From contig NZ_MSKS01000015.1 of NCBI RefSeq assembly GCF_001937445.1, positions 1-64,000 of the forward strand: 64,000 bases of DNA. Direction: 5' to 3'. Made by a program: the position numbers and the translations under genes. Each line of letters begins with the position of its first letter. The stretch's first letter is position 1. The notes under the pieces are model-generated. The model ran no database searches. It was not told where the DNA came from and was given only the letters and a program-made list of their open reading frames with translations. Positions 1 through 12,455 of the stretch are shown in pieces. The DNA is from Actinomyces oris (GTDB taxonomy: Bacteria; Actinomycetota; Actinomycetes; Actinomycetales; Actinomycetaceae).

Positions 1-52
1 CCTGGTTGGCCTGCACACGGCTCGCAAGCTCGACATCCAGGTCGCAGCCCTT
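1..52 (+). pseudogene. Remnant of a DinB-type gene
   Basis: About 52 bases closely match the part of the intact DinB-fold gene at roughly 3261-3314 (the segment encoding the His-Thr-Ala-Arg stretch), with a one-base gap and a few substitutions. The similarity stops at about base 53, exactly where the low-GC cassette begins. The rest of this copy, if present, lies left of the window. I read it as a truncated second copy left by insertion or recombination. Confidence 0.6.
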
Positions 53-55
53 CCC

Positions 56-847
56 TCAGCTATCCAGCAGAGAGCAAACGCGCCCAACCCCCTTACTCGA
101 CGCGATTTCCTGGCGCAGTTTAGGGTGCGTTGAGTAAAAACTCAGCAGCCGCCGAAACTGCACGTAGCTCATCGGCAGCCCCGAGATTGGAAGATAGTAG
201 CGACTTCCCCACGAGTCCTTAACAACGACACACTCCTGGAGGTTGAAAACAGCCCGCCCCTCTACCTGAGGTTTCTTAGACCAGTCGACGAACGCTCTGT
301 ACTGACTGCATGGGGAGATAAGTAGGCCCTCGGGAGTGAGCCTCCATGCAGCACTTCCAGGAGTTGATCGAGGCACCCCACTGAGCGACACTAACACGAG
401 GAAAACTGTGGCCACACCGAGAAGCAATCCATTGGAGTATGGTCCGCGAGGAACTTCGACATACTGACCGACACAAATTGCAGATACGGCACTCAAAAAA
501 AGCGCGGCATGGCAAGCCCACTCAAATACTGCTGGCATTGACGACGGAACGAAGTCGACCCCCTCAGGCGACGCTCTCACCCACTGTCGATGAGGCTCAC
601 CGGAATCTTCTAATACAGAACCGTTCACGACATTTTGTGCCAGTAGCATAACACAAAACGTCACGAACACGATGAGAATAGGCCACAGAGAAAGGTGCCA
701 CAGATACAGTGATTGAATTAACGAGAGAACGCTGCCATAGAAACACAGACTGACTTCACGAGCCCACACTCGATCTCCGCGCTCACAGTCGAGAACTTGG
801 TCAAACGTCATATACATAATATCGACCACGGAACTTTGACAACACAT
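56..847 (-). CDS. Hypothetical membrane protein, possible immunity partner of the upstream effector-like gene
   Basis: A 263-residue protein of unknown family. Hydrophobic stretches near residues 33-73 (probably a hairpin of two helices), 108-125 and 141-157 suggest about four membrane segments. The C-terminal ~90 residues are soluble and strand-rich, reminiscent of a bacterial PH-like domain, but this is not certain. The first Met has no clear ribosome site and Met13 (base 811) is an alternative start. It is the last gene of the minus-strand cassette, 154 bases after the effector-like gene, in DNA of lower GC than the core genes. The position (directly after a candidate toxin) and the membrane topology suggest an immunity protein; this is inference. 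Confidence 0.6.
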   Translation of the reverse strand: MCCQSSVVDIMYMTFDQVLDCERGDRVWAREVSLCFYGSVLSLIQSLYLWHLSLWPILIVFVTFCVMLLAQNVVNGSVLEDSGEPHRQWVRASPEGVDFVPSSMPAVFEWACHAALFLSAVSAICVGQYVEVPRGPYSNGLLLGVATVFLVLVSLSGVPRSTPGSAAWRLTPEGLLISPCSQYRAFVDWSKKPQVEGRAVFNLQECVVVKDSWGSRYYLPISGLPMSYVQFRRLLSFYSTHPKLRQEIASSKGVGRVCSLLDS

Positions 848-1001
848 AGACCAGGGCCTATGACTTCGATCACTGATCTTTCCACAATCCGCCCACCCAG
901 ATCAAGACAATGCACGCAGAATGCACACACCGCTATCCGGGCACAATTTCACTCAGCGCATCACGCCGATACTGACCTCAGTGCGACGTTCACACACGCG
1001 T

Positions 1002-2258
1002 CTAGCTTGTCATCCACTTCCACCCATGAGACACCGTGGACGAAGCGTCTTCCCATAAGTCTTGCGCAGTATTAGCGATATCTTCTCCGGTCTCCATCAA
1101 AGCAGTGCCAGCGTTATCCAGTTTACGATTAATTGTTTCGCGAGTACGCTTAGAAAGCGCGTGATCATATACGTACCCAACACCCGTCGATACAGCTACT
1201 GTTGCGGCACCAACCAAAACTGCAGTTCCCCAACCGGGCGCAGTTATCACTCCTGCGGCAACCAACGCTGCAACTCCAGCATCGATAGCCAACCCAGTCG
1301 CTGTCGTTACGAGCAGATTGCCAGGGTCGGCCCCTTGCGAAAGTTCGTACGCCGCAGAACCGAGAGTCAGTATTGCATTTCCCCTGAAGATGAGTTTTTT
1401 TGCGCTTTTTCCAGCAGAACTTGCCGCATCCTCCAACTCTTTAGCCGTACCAGATCGTGCTTTATTTCTGGCTACAGCCTCGTCACTCGGCTCCCCTCCT
1501 GCCGCCACCCGAGGATTCTCAGATTTAATTTGAGCCCGAGTAGAGGCCAACTCTTTAGCTGCGTTATTTAGAGCATCGATGCGAGACTTATACACATTAC
1601 TTATCGTATATTCATAGCCTACACCGACCTCTTTAACTAAAAGACTCCTGAACATCGCCGTTACGGTATCTTTTACTACATCCGTTTTGGTGGGAGCAAG
1701 ATTATTTGCTATCCAATCCGATAACTGCTTAAAAGTATACTCAACTCGCCCTCGCACTTTTTCAAAGTCCCTCACTTTCTGAAGGTAGTCATTATACTTA
1801 TCGTCGGCACTATTCCATGCGCTTTTCTCATCAGACGTACCCCCCTTCGGATATTTTCCGGGAGCAGATACCGCAGCAGGATAGTGTATAATATTCCCTT
1901 CTACCGCGAGGCCGTCATTTCTTGCTGTCTCTAGGTGACCACTCATGTCCTCTTTTCTTGAGGACAACTCATCAGCAAAAGTGCGAATAATATCAACTGC
2001 CTTTTTCGCTCGTTGATATGCGTCATCGCACCCCCTCTCTAAATCTCCTGAATAAAGGACTAGGGCGTCAGATAGTTCACCATCTAACCAGTTACCTGCG
2101 AATAGCCCATTATTCCTCATATCGATTTCAGCGTCATAGAAGTCATCGCGCAGTCGGTGCAGCCATGACGCTGCCGACCTCACAGAGTTCACACTTCCAG
2201 GTATCGTAACATCAATGATAGAATCATTTACGGTACATACATTACTTGAGTCACTCAT
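1002..2258 (-). CDS. Putative type VII-secretion-like effector with hydrophobic C-terminus
   Basis: A 418-residue protein. The N-terminal ~230 residues are almost wholly helical, with a WLDGELSDA stretch near residue 57 like the helical hairpins of WXG100/LXG-type secreted proteins. Residues ~290-370 are Ala/Gly/Val-rich with a glycine-zipper-like hydrophobic core (VLVGAATVAVSTGVGYVYD), as in membrane-inserting toxins. There is no signal peptide. The ribosome site is excellent (AAGGAGGT ending 8 bases before ATG) and lies inside the last codons of the 99-residue gene, whose stop is one base upstream, so the two are translationally linked. No known nuclease, deaminase or ADP-ribosyltransferase motif is visible. 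Role as an exported toxin is inferred from architecture and neighbours. Confidence 0.6.
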   Translation of the reverse strand: MSDSSNVCTVNDSIIDVTIPGSVNSVRSAASWLHRLRDDFYDAEIDMRNNGLFAGNWLDGELSDALVLYSGDLERGCDDAYQRAKKAVDIIRTFADELSSRKEDMSGHLETARNDGLAVEGNIIHYPAAVSAPGKYPKGGTSDEKSAWNSADDKYNDYLQKVRDFEKVRGRVEYTFKQLSDWIANNLAPTKTDVVKDTVTAMFRSLLVKEVGVGYEYTISNVYKSRIDALNNAAKELASTRAQIKSENPRVAAGGEPSDEAVARNKARSGTAKELEDAASSAGKSAKKLIFRGNAILTLGSAAYELSQGADPGNLLVTTATGLAIDAGVAALVAAGVITAPGWGTAVLVGAATVAVSTGVGYVYDHALSKRTRETINRKLDNAGTALMETGEDIANTAQDLWEDASSTVSHGWKWMTS

Positions 2259-2259
2259 T

Positions 2260-2559
2260 TTAATGTACCTCCTTTTTCATGTTAAGGAATGTTTGCGCAA
2301 CACTCTCATCAGTTTCCGTCAATTTGGCCTGAGCAATACCTAACTTATCCCCTCCCAGCTTAGAGGCGAGAGCCAACGTGCACGCATCGTTAGCTAACTT
2401 AGTTATCATACTAACGATATAGTCGGTACCATCTCCGCCGTCGACGCTCGACAGCTCTGTGTTTTTCTCTGACTCCAACGCATCTTGAACTCGATAGAAC
2501 GTTTTTTTGATGTCGTCGACGCTTTTCTGATCAATTTTTAACTGTCTCCTTTGTCCCAT
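2260..2559 (-). CDS. Small helical protein, WXG100-like partner candidate
   Basis: A 99-residue protein predicted to be two helices separated by a Gly/Asp-rich turn near residues 40-47. The size and helix-turn-helix plan resemble WXG100/EsxA-like proteins or the small targeting partners encoded next to LXG toxins, but there is no Trp-X-Gly. A good ribosome site (AGGAG, 7 bases before ATG) is present. It precedes the effector-like gene by one base, so it is probably co-translated and may act as its partner or chaperone. Function is inferred from position only. Confidence 0.6.
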   Translation of the reverse strand: MGQRRQLKIDQKSVDDIKKTFYRVQDALESEKNTELSSVDGGDGTDYIVSMITKLANDACTLALASKLGGDKLGIAQAKLTETDESVAQTFLNMKKEVH

Positions 2560-2574
2560 CGGGCTACTCCTATC

Positions 2575-2934
2575 TCAACGCCAGAGTTCTTGTGGCACGC
2601 GCTGGTCTAACATCAAGACGTCGAAGGGCTGGCCCTCAGCAAGATCACCAAGGTTGTCTGTGAGGAACAGCATCCACGGTTGATTCGGTCCCATACACTT
2701 CACCAGACGGTCGACAGCCGTATAGGCCAACAAGGCCATACGTCCATCCTTCAAGCGTCTCAGCTCAATCTCCGGACCTCGCGCGTTGGGCACACCTGTT
2801 GAAGGCAGGTACAGAGCAGGCGGAACGAAGGGATGTTCCGGATCCGGCCCAAGAGAGTCATCATCATCCAGGGGCGGAGCCCCCTCCGCCGGCTCCGGAG
2901 GAGTCAGCAACATGAAATCGCGTTCAGATCTCAT
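2575..2934 (-). CDS. SAV_915/SseB-like family protein
   Basis: A 119-residue protein. The N-terminal ~35 residues are acidic and Pro-rich. The C-terminal ~75 residues carry the pattern GRMALLAYTAVDRLVKCMG followed by QPW and a final acidic strand, typical of the small SAV_915/SseB-like proteins common in actinobacteria near type VII secretion genes. It is the first gene of the four-gene minus-strand cassette, 15 bases before the 99-residue gene. There is no strong ribosome site before its ATG. The biochemical role is unknown; assignment to this family is from memory of the pattern. Confidence 0.6.
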   Translation of the reverse strand: MRSERDFMLLTPPEPAEGAPPLDDDDSLGPDPEHPFVPPALYLPSTGVPNARGPEIELRRLKDGRMALLAYTAVDRLVKCMGPNQPWMLFLTDNLGDLAEGQPFDVLMLDQRVPQELWR

Positions 2935-3126
2935 GCAACGATGCTATCGAGATCACTGACGCGAAACTGCAATTCTCAACAGGTGGTCGGTGAACCGAGT
3001 CACTCTCATACCGCGCGCCGGCGCGGTGTCGTTGCGGCTCACCTCTTACTGGAACTGGTGCAGGCGAGACAGTGCCCGGTGCGCGGTTTTCCCGATGCGT
3101 TCAGACCCGCCACGTAACCTGACCTT

Positions 3127-3651
3127 ATGGCGACTCTTGAGATGCTCATCGACGTCCTGTCCCGGTCCCGCGAGCGCTTCGACCGCGCCTTCGACGGTGT
3201 CACGCTCGAGCAGGCCAACACCCGGCCCACCCCAGAGCTCGCGCCCCGCATCGACTCTCTGACTTGGCTGGCCTGGCACACGGCTCGCGAGCTCGACATT
3301 CAGGTCGCGCCTCTTGTGGGCGTCGAGCCCGTCTGGGTCACCGGTGGCCACCGCGAGCGCTTCGCCCTGCCCCTGCCCGACGACACCGAGGACTGGCACC
3401 ACACGCCTGAGCAGGCCGCCCAGGTCGTCGTCGGCGACCTCGGCCTTCTCTTCTCCTACCTCGACGACGCCTACGCCCTAGCCACCACCTACCTGCGCAC
3501 CCTCACCCCGGAGTCGCTCGATGACATCGTCGACGACTCCTGGGACCCGCCAGTCACGCGGGCCGTGCGCCTGGCCTCGGTCATTGACGACGCCGCCCAG
3601 CACTCCGGCCAGGCCGTCTACACCCGCCGCCTCCTGGGCCTGCCCGGCTAG
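3127..3651 (+). CDS. DinB/DUF664-fold protein
   Basis: A 174-residue four-helix-bundle protein of the DinB superfamily, probably the mycothiol-dependent or DUF664-like branch. The metal-ligand histidines are visible in WHTARELDIQ (about residue 57) and DDAAQHSGQAVYTRR (about residue 157). Members are small-molecule transferases or uncharacterised metalloproteins of the cytosol. It stands alone, convergent with nagA across a strong hairpin terminator. A 52-base degenerate copy of part of this gene lies at the left end of the window, so the low-GC cassette between them sits between two related sequences. Confidence 0.8.
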   Translation: MATLEMLIDVLSRSRERFDRAFDGVTLEQANTRPTPELAPRIDSLTWLAWHTARELDIQVAPLVGVEPVWVTGGHRERFALPLPDDTEDWHHTPEQAAQVVVGDLGLLFSYLDDAYALATTYLRTLTPESLDDIVDDSWDPPVTRAVRLASVIDDAAQHSGQAVYTRRLLGLPG

Positions 3652-3679
3652 GTCCGCAGCCCACCGGCCCCGCACCACG

Positions 3680-3717
3680 CGTTCGCCCCGACCTGGCGGT
3701 TCAGGTCGGGGCGAACG
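3680..3717. terminator. Bidirectional hairpin terminator between the DinB-like gene and nagA
   Basis: A perfect 16 bp stem (CGTTCGCCCCGACCTG and its complement) around a 6-base loop, placed between two convergent genes. It lacks a clear T-run, as is common in high-GC actinobacteria. Confidence 0.75.
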
Positions 3718-3772
3718 GCTCCCACATGACAAGAGTCTGCTGGAGCCCGCGTGGGCCGGCGGTGCGGGAGGA

Positions 3773-5023
3773 TCAGGCGGCGTGCTCCACCGCCTCGCCG
3801 CGGCGCAGCACGGTGACGGGCCGCAGCTCCGCGTCGGTGACGACGACGTCGGCCCACAGGCCCGCCCGCAGCGCCCCCACGGACGAGTCGCCGAGGATCT
3901 GGGCGCCCTGGACGCTGGCGGCGTAGACGGCGTCGACCAGGTCGACTCCCCCCTGCCAGGTGGTGCGCACGACGTCGATGAGGTGGGCGGTCCCCCCGGC
4001 GATCGCGCCACCCTCGGTGAGGCGGGCGACGCCGTCGGCCACGGTGACCGGCTGGGAGCCGAGCACGTAGTCGCCGTCGGCCATGCCGGCCGCCGCCATG
4101 GCGTCGGTGACCAGGACGACGTTGTCACGCCCCAGGGTCTCAAACATGTCCAGGACGATGGCGGGGCTGAGGTGCACGCCGTCGCCGATCATCTCCAGGA
4201 CGCACTCGCCGCGCTGGGCGGCCGCCAGGAACTCGGGCACGGGCCCGGGCGTGCGGTGGTGCATGGGGCGCATGCCGTTGAACAGGTGGGTGGCGGTCGA
4301 GCGCGGGGAGCGGACCGGCTTGCCGGCCTCGAGGCGCTCGGCGATGCGGGCGGCGGCGTCAGCCAGGGCGGCACGCACGGGGGCCGCCTCGGAGTCGGTG
4401 TGCCCGAAGGAGGGCAGCGCCCCGCCCTCGATGAGGGCCGCGTTGACGCCGTCGTCGCCGGTGATGCCGGGCTTCTCCGGGGCGATCGTCATGGTGACGA
4501 CGTGTCCACCGCCGAGCTCGATGAGCTCGCGGGTCAGGGCGGCGTCGGGGTCGATGATGTAGGTGGGGTCCTGGGCGCCGCAGCGCTCCACCGAGACGAA
4601 GGGCCCCTCGAAGTGGATGCCGGCGAGCTCTCCGTCCTCGCACAGCCCCGCCAGCACCCGGGTGCGTGCGCGCAGGACCTCGGGGGCGGCCGTCACACAG
4701 GAGGCCACGAGCGAGGTGGTGCCGAAGCGGCGGTGCTCGAGCACGGAGACCATCGCCTGCTCGGCGGTCTCGGCGTTGGGGAAGGACTCACCGCCCCCGC
4801 CGTGGCAGTGGACGTCCACCAGTCCCGGCAGGAGGTAGCCGCCCTCCGGTGCGGCCTGAGCCTGTTCGACGGCGCCCCCGAAGCCGGCCTGGGTGGCCTG
4901 GTCAGCGGGCCCGACCCACGCGATGTGGGATCCCGACAGGACGACCGCCCCGTCATCGATGATGTGGTCGGGGGTGACGACGCGCCCCCGCAGTGCGCGG
5001 ACGTGCATGGCTTCGTTGCTCAT
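3773..5023 (-). CDS. nagA: N-acetylglucosamine-6-phosphate deacetylase
   Basis: A 416-residue amidohydrolase that removes acetate from GlcNAc-6-phosphate to give glucosamine-6-phosphate in amino-sugar use and wall recycling. Visible motifs: the metal site VDVHCHGGGG near residue 66, metal-ligand Glu in HFEGPF, His in SFGHTDS, substrate-binding THLFNGM, and the catalytic Asp in LVTDAMAAAG. The length is normal. I chose the start at 5023 (MSNEAM); it lacks its own close ribosome site and instead overlaps (ATGA) the stop of a ten-codon leader frame that has a strong one. No nagB is adjacent. Confidence 0.93.
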   Translation of the reverse strand: MSNEAMHVRALRGRVVTPDHIIDDGAVVLSGSHIAWVGPADQATQAGFGGAVEQAQAAPEGGYLLPGLVDVHCHGGGGESFPNAETAEQAMVSVLEHRRFGTTSLVASCVTAAPEVLRARTRVLAGLCEDGELAGIHFEGPFVSVERCGAQDPTYIIDPDAALTRELIELGGGHVVTMTIAPEKPGITGDDGVNAALIEGGALPSFGHTDSEAAPVRAALADAAARIAERLEAGKPVRSPRSTATHLFNGMRPMHHRTPGPVPEFLAAAQRGECVLEMIGDGVHLSPAIVLDMFETLGRDNVVLVTDAMAAAGMADGDYVLGSQPVTVADGVARLTEGGAIAGGTAHLIDVVRTTWQGGVDLVDAVYAASVQGAQILGDSSVGALRAGLWADVVVTDAELRPVTVLRRGEAVEHAA

Positions 5024-5052
5024 GAGTCGGATTCTGTCACCACTCCAGACAT
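5020..5052 (-). CDS. Ten-codon leader frame before nagA
   Basis: On the minus strand a strong AAGGAGG lies 7 bases before an ATG that opens a 10-codon frame (MSGVVTESDS). Its TGA overlaps the nagA ATG as ATGA. Since nagA itself has no good ribosome site at normal spacing, translation of this mini-frame probably delivers ribosomes to nagA by coupling. There is no run of regulatory codons, so attenuation by an amino acid is not suggested. Confidence 0.4.
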   Translation of the reverse strand: MSGVVTESDS

Positions 5053-5117
5053 CAGACAACCTCCTTCGAGGCGTCTCCTCCCCCACACTGCACGGGCGGG
5101 TTCCGGCTCCGCTCCAT

Positions 5118-6374
5118 TCACCCGGCCAGGCGCCGCTCCATGCGGGACACGGCCCGGTTGACGTCGCGCTCCACGCGGGCCGACGGCGCCGCCCCGCCCT
5201 TCCACAGCAGGCCCTCGCCGACCGGCCTCACGGCGACGAGTCGGCCGCGGTCGACCAGGATCGGACGGAACATGCCGTTGCTCGCCGGGCAGATGAGGCG
5301 TTCGCCGTCGTCGTCGGTGAGGCAGGATCGGTCCTTGTAGCCCACGTGCAGCTCGTCGAAGGAGCCCAGGAAGTGTGTGGCCTGCGCGGCGCCGCGGTGG
5401 GCGGACAGCAGGTCGGGCAGGTCGGCGCGCATGTAGAGCAGGCCGGTCTTCGGGGCCGACTCGCCGGGGCCGAGCGGGCGCAGGCCTCCGCGCACCCCGC
5501 CCTCGGCGACCGCGCGCACGAGCGGGACACGGCTCCCGACCGGCTCACCAGTGCCCTCAGGCGCGGCCGGGGCCGGCTCCTGCCCCAGCTCGACGGCGTC
5601 CTCCAGGGCGCGGGCGGCCTGCGTCTTGGGCAGTGTGGTCCAGCGGGCCAGGTCCTCGGCGCAGACCGGGCCGTGGCCGGTCGCGTAGCGGTAGGCGATG
5701 TGCGCGCAGGCGGCGCGGTGGCCGGTCCCGCCGTGGGCGACGCCTGCTCCGGCGGGCCCGGAGTCGGCGTCGGGCAGGGAACGCGCGTCCATGACGAGGT
5801 GCTCGTTGCCGGAACGCGGCCCCTGGACGAGGATCCCCTCGCGCTGGAGGCGCACCAGGAGGTGACGGCGCCGGTAGGCCGAGACGTCCTCGCCGCGGAA
5901 GGCCTCCATGAGACCGGCCTCCTGCCAGGCCGCCAGCAGCACCGAGCGCGTCAGCGGGCCCTGATCCTCGATGAGACCGAGGGCCACCTCGGCGGCGCGC
6001 TCGCACAGGGCGGTATCGACGCCGTAAGCCTTCTCGATGTTCCGCACCCAGGTGTCGGTGCGGTGCATGAGGGCGGCCCGCAGCCAGTGGTGGTCGGCGG
6101 CGGTGGTGATGTGGACGGTGCCGCGCATGGGCCAGGAGCGAACCAGGTCGCCTCGCGCGAAGGCGGCCTCAACGTCGGCCGGAGTGGCGGCCGGGGCGCG
6201 CACGAGCAGGGCGTGCGGGACGGCGGAGACCTGCTGGCCCTGGATGGCGAGCTGGCGGGACACTGCCGCGACGACGTCGGGCGCGGCGGTGGCCGGGACG
6301 AGGCCCTGGGAGATGATGCGAGCCAGGCTCACCTCGGTCGGCAGCGGCGCGGAGGAGGCGCGGGCGGCGGGCAC
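5118..6374 (-). CDS. Winged-helix DNA-binding protein, AlkZ/YcaQ-like DNA glycosylase family
   Basis: A 418-residue protein of the HTH_42 family. Known members (YcaQ, AlkZ) are DNA glycosylases that excise alkylated or crosslinked bases. Visible features are an N-terminal IQGQ stretch (residues 44-47) that matches the Gln-X-Gln catalytic motif position of AlkZ, the family signature SWPMRGTVH near residue 79, and a C-terminal CRPxxxLVDRGRLVAVRP-like beta region. It starts with GTG and lies 10 bases after nucS, so the two are probably one DNA-maintenance operon. Glycosylase activity is inferred, as many family members are untested. Confidence 0.8.
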   Translation of the reverse strand: MPAARASSAPLPTEVSLARIISQGLVPATAAPDVVAAVSRQLAIQGQQVSAVPHALLVRAPAATPADVEAAFARGDLVRSWPMRGTVHITTAADHHWLRAALMHRTDTWVRNIEKAYGVDTALCERAAEVALGLIEDQGPLTRSVLLAAWQEAGLMEAFRGEDVSAYRRRHLLVRLQREGILVQGPRSGNEHLVMDARSLPDADSGPAGAGVAHGGTGHRAACAHIAYRYATGHGPVCAEDLARWTTLPKTQAARALEDAVELGQEPAPAAPEGTGEPVGSRVPLVRAVAEGGVRGGLRPLGPGESAPKTGLLYMRADLPDLLSAHRGAAQATHFLGSFDELHVGYKDRSCLTDDDGERLICPASNGMFRPILVDRGRLVAVRPVGEGLLWKGGAAPSARVERDVNRAVSRMERRLAG

Positions 6375-6384
6375 GACTGTCTCC

Positions 6385-7080
6385 TCAGAACAGACGGGAG
6401 CTCGGGTCGTCCATGCCGCGCATGGCGTCGTAGTCGAGGGTGACGCAGCGGATGCCGCGGTCCTCGGCCAGGACGCGGGCCTGCGGCTTGATGGTCTGGG
6501 CGGCGAAGACGCCCTGGACGGGGGTCAGCAGCGGGTCGCGGTCGAGGAGCTCGAGGTAGCGGGTGAGCTGTTCGACGCCGTCGATCCCACCGACGCGCTT
6601 GATCTCCACGGCCACGGAGCGGCCCTCGGCGTCCTTGGCCATGATGTCGACCGGGCCGATGGCGGTGGGGAACTCGCGGCGCACCAGGCGGTAGCCGGCG
6701 CCCAGGACCTCGATCTGCTCAGCCAGGAGCTCCTGGAGGTGGGCTTCGACGCCGTCCTTGGTGAGCCCGGGGTCCACGCCCAGCTCGTGGCTGACGTCGG
6801 AGATGGTCTCGAAGAGGCGGATGACGAGGCGGTCGTCGGTCTTGGTGGCGCTGACCTCCCAGACCTCGCGCACGCCGTCGGCGGCGGCCTCCTCGTCCGG
6901 CTCGGTGACGGCCAGGCGGGCCGGGGCGCTCATCCAGTTCAGGGGCTTGTAGGAGCCGCCGTCGGAGTGGATGAGGACCGAGCCGTCAGCCTTGAGCATG
7001 AGCACGCGGGTGGCCCGGGGCAGGTGGGCGTCCAGGCGGCCGGAGTAGTCGACGGAGCAGGAGGCAATAACGAGGCGCAC
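6385..7080 (-). CDS. nucS: Mismatch-specific endonuclease NucS
   Basis: A 231-residue nuclease that cuts both strands at G/T, G/G and T/T mismatches and provides non-canonical mismatch repair in actinobacteria lacking MutS/MutL. The RecB-like active site is clear: GPVDIMAKD (Asp), VAVEIKRVG (Glu-X-Lys), then EQLTRYLE. The N-terminal domain starts [16 protein letters not shown], as in the family. The C-terminus ends SSRLF, a plausible sliding-clamp-binding tail. It has a GTG start and is the first gene of a two-gene operon with the AlkZ-like gene. Confidence 0.93.
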   Translation of the reverse strand: MRLVIASCSVDYSGRLDAHLPRATRVLMLKADGSVLIHSDGGSYKPLNWMSAPARLAVTEPDEEAAADGVREVWEVSATKTDDRLVIRLFETISDVSHELGVDPGLTKDGVEAHLQELLAEQIEVLGAGYRLVRREFPTAIGPVDIMAKDAEGRSVAVEIKRVGGIDGVEQLTRYLELLDRDPLLTPVQGVFAAQTIKPQARVLAEDRGIRCVTLDYDAMRGMDDPSSRLF

Positions 7081-7501
7081 CCGTCCACCCTAGCGGGGCT
7101 GGGCCCAGGGCGGCGCGACGCCGGGGCCGGCAGGCCTGAGCATCGTGTCACCCGCCCGTCGCCCCTCCCCTACTCAAGCACGGTGCCCGCACCAGATCAG
7201 GACCTGTTTCTCAGGCGTGACCCGGGGCCCGGGGACGCAGAGTCAGGCGATGGCGGCACCGTGCACCGTCGTCGAGAACGTACTTCTCGACCGAGGACTG
7301 CGATGTCCTACAGATGACTGGGAGGGGACCCCAGTAGCCTGGGGGAGAACGCAGTCCTCGGGCGAAAGGTACGTCGCCTATCCGGCCAGGGGGCTGCATC
7401 TCCGCCCCGAAGGCCCCGCCCCAGCGGATCCGGCCGCCGGGCTCATCGGCCGGCCTCATCCGCCGGGTCATCGGGTTATCGCCGGGCCCCGACGTCGGGT
7501 C
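7081..7501. other. Intergenic region with a hairpin repeat, no gene seen
   Basis: About 420 bases between the nucS start and the end of the DUF2550 gene. I find no convincing coding region. It holds the hairpin repeat at 7268-7377 described separately, and presumably the nucS promoter near 7090-7200. Confidence 0.6.
7268..7377. repeat. Dispersed hairpin repeat, copy 1
   Basis: The unit contains a perfect 12 bp inverted repeat (CCGAGGACTGCG at 7291-7302, complement at 7350-7361) flanked by a second imperfect pair around GTAC motifs. Its centre has a run like GGGGACCCCAG/CTGGGGG. A related unit with the same words occurs at 45311-45417. Function unknown; it could fold as an RNA or act as a terminator. 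Confidence 0.55.
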
Positions 7502-7918
7502 TCAAAAGAGCCGGGGCTGCTCGGGGGCGGCGGACTCCACCCAGGCGACCAGCGCCGAGTGGGACTCCTCCATCATGGCCAGGTCGAAGCCCTCGGGGCT
7601 GCGGGTGGCATCCACGCAGTGCACCTCGACGACGCGTCCCTGCTCCCGGCGGCGCCGGGCGGTGGAGAGCTCCAGGTCCAGGCGCCTCCACACCCGTGTG
7701 GGCCGCATGGACAGGGACACGAGCCGGTACCACTCCAGGGAGTCGAGCTGGAAGGAGGCCACCCCGCTCATCCAGTGCTGCCCCCCGGTGGGGCGCATGG
7801 CGCACTCGAAGGAGCCGACCTGCCCGGCCAGGTAGCGCAGACGCACCAGGAACCCGCCTGCCAGCAGCACGAGGGCGGTGACGGCAATCGCCACGACCAT
7901 CCACACGTGCTGCCCCAT
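7502..7918 (-). CDS. DUF2550 family membrane protein
   Basis: A 138-residue protein with one N-terminal membrane helix (residues 5-27) and a cytosolic domain of the DUF2550 family, which in actinobacteria is nearly always the gene after atpC. Its motif FECAMRP and the segment around VDATRSPEGFDLAMME fit the family. It begins 3 bases after the atpC stop and is the last gene of the ATP synthase operon. The biochemical role is unknown. Confidence 0.88.
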   Translation of the reverse strand: MGQHVWMVVAIAVTALVLLAGGFLVRLRYLAGQVGSFECAMRPTGGQHWMSGVASFQLDSLEWYRLVSLSMRPTRVWRRLDLELSTARRRREQGRVVEVHCVDATRSPEGFDLAMMEESHSALVAWVESAAPEQPRLF

Positions 7919-7921
7919 GGC

Positions 7922-8188
7922 TCAGGCCTCCGCGCCCTGCTTCACGTGGTCGGCGGCGATCGTGATGACGTCGTGGTCCACGGAGCAGAAGCCGCCGGAC
8001 ACCTCGATCCTGCGCATCTCGCCGTCGACGGGACTCAGTCGCACCGGACCGGACCCCAGGACCGCCACGAGGGGTTGGCGGCCGGGTAGGACCCCCAGCT
8101 CCCCGTTGATCAGGGGCACGGAGACCTGCGTCGCCTCACCGGTCCAGGCCTCGCCCGCCGGCGAGACCACCTCAACGTGTAAGGCCAT
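7922..8188 (-). CDS. atpC: ATP synthase F1 subunit epsilon
   Basis: An 88-residue epsilon subunit, made only of the N-terminal beta-sandwich that links the gamma stalk to the c-ring. It lacks the C-terminal helical hairpin seen in E. coli (about 138 residues), as in several actinobacteria. The motifs LHVEVVSPAGEAWTGEA and INGELGVLPGRQPLVAVL are diagnostic. I chose the ATG at 8188 because AAGGAGGG lies directly upstream. It is positioned between atpD and the DUF2550 gene. Confidence 0.93.
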   Translation of the reverse strand: MALHVEVVSPAGEAWTGEATQVSVPLINGELGVLPGRQPLVAVLGSGPVRLSPVDGEMRRIEVSGGFCSVDHDVITIAADHVKQGAEA

Positions 8189-8240
8189 GTCCCCCTCCTT
8201 TTCTGCTTCCTGCGCCCGGCTCTTCCCGGATCCTAACGAC

Positions 8241-10717
<2,477 letters not shown>

Positions 10718-10718
10718 G

Positions 10719-12350
<1,632 letters not shown>

Positions 12351-12455
12351 CTCGTCTCCTTGCTGGTTGCGTTCTGGGGGCCGGCGGCGCTGGGCGTAAG
12401 CGACGACGGCGCGGGGTGGGGTGGTGAAGTTGTGGGTCGGCGTGCGATCAGCGGG

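Noticed and set aside
3521-5161. A 546-codon plus-strand frame opposite nagA
   Set aside because: It is the antisense shadow of nagA in high-GC DNA, with no family motifs and low-complexity composition. The same holds for the long frames opposite atpA-atpG, the GH3 gene, mmsA and iolD.
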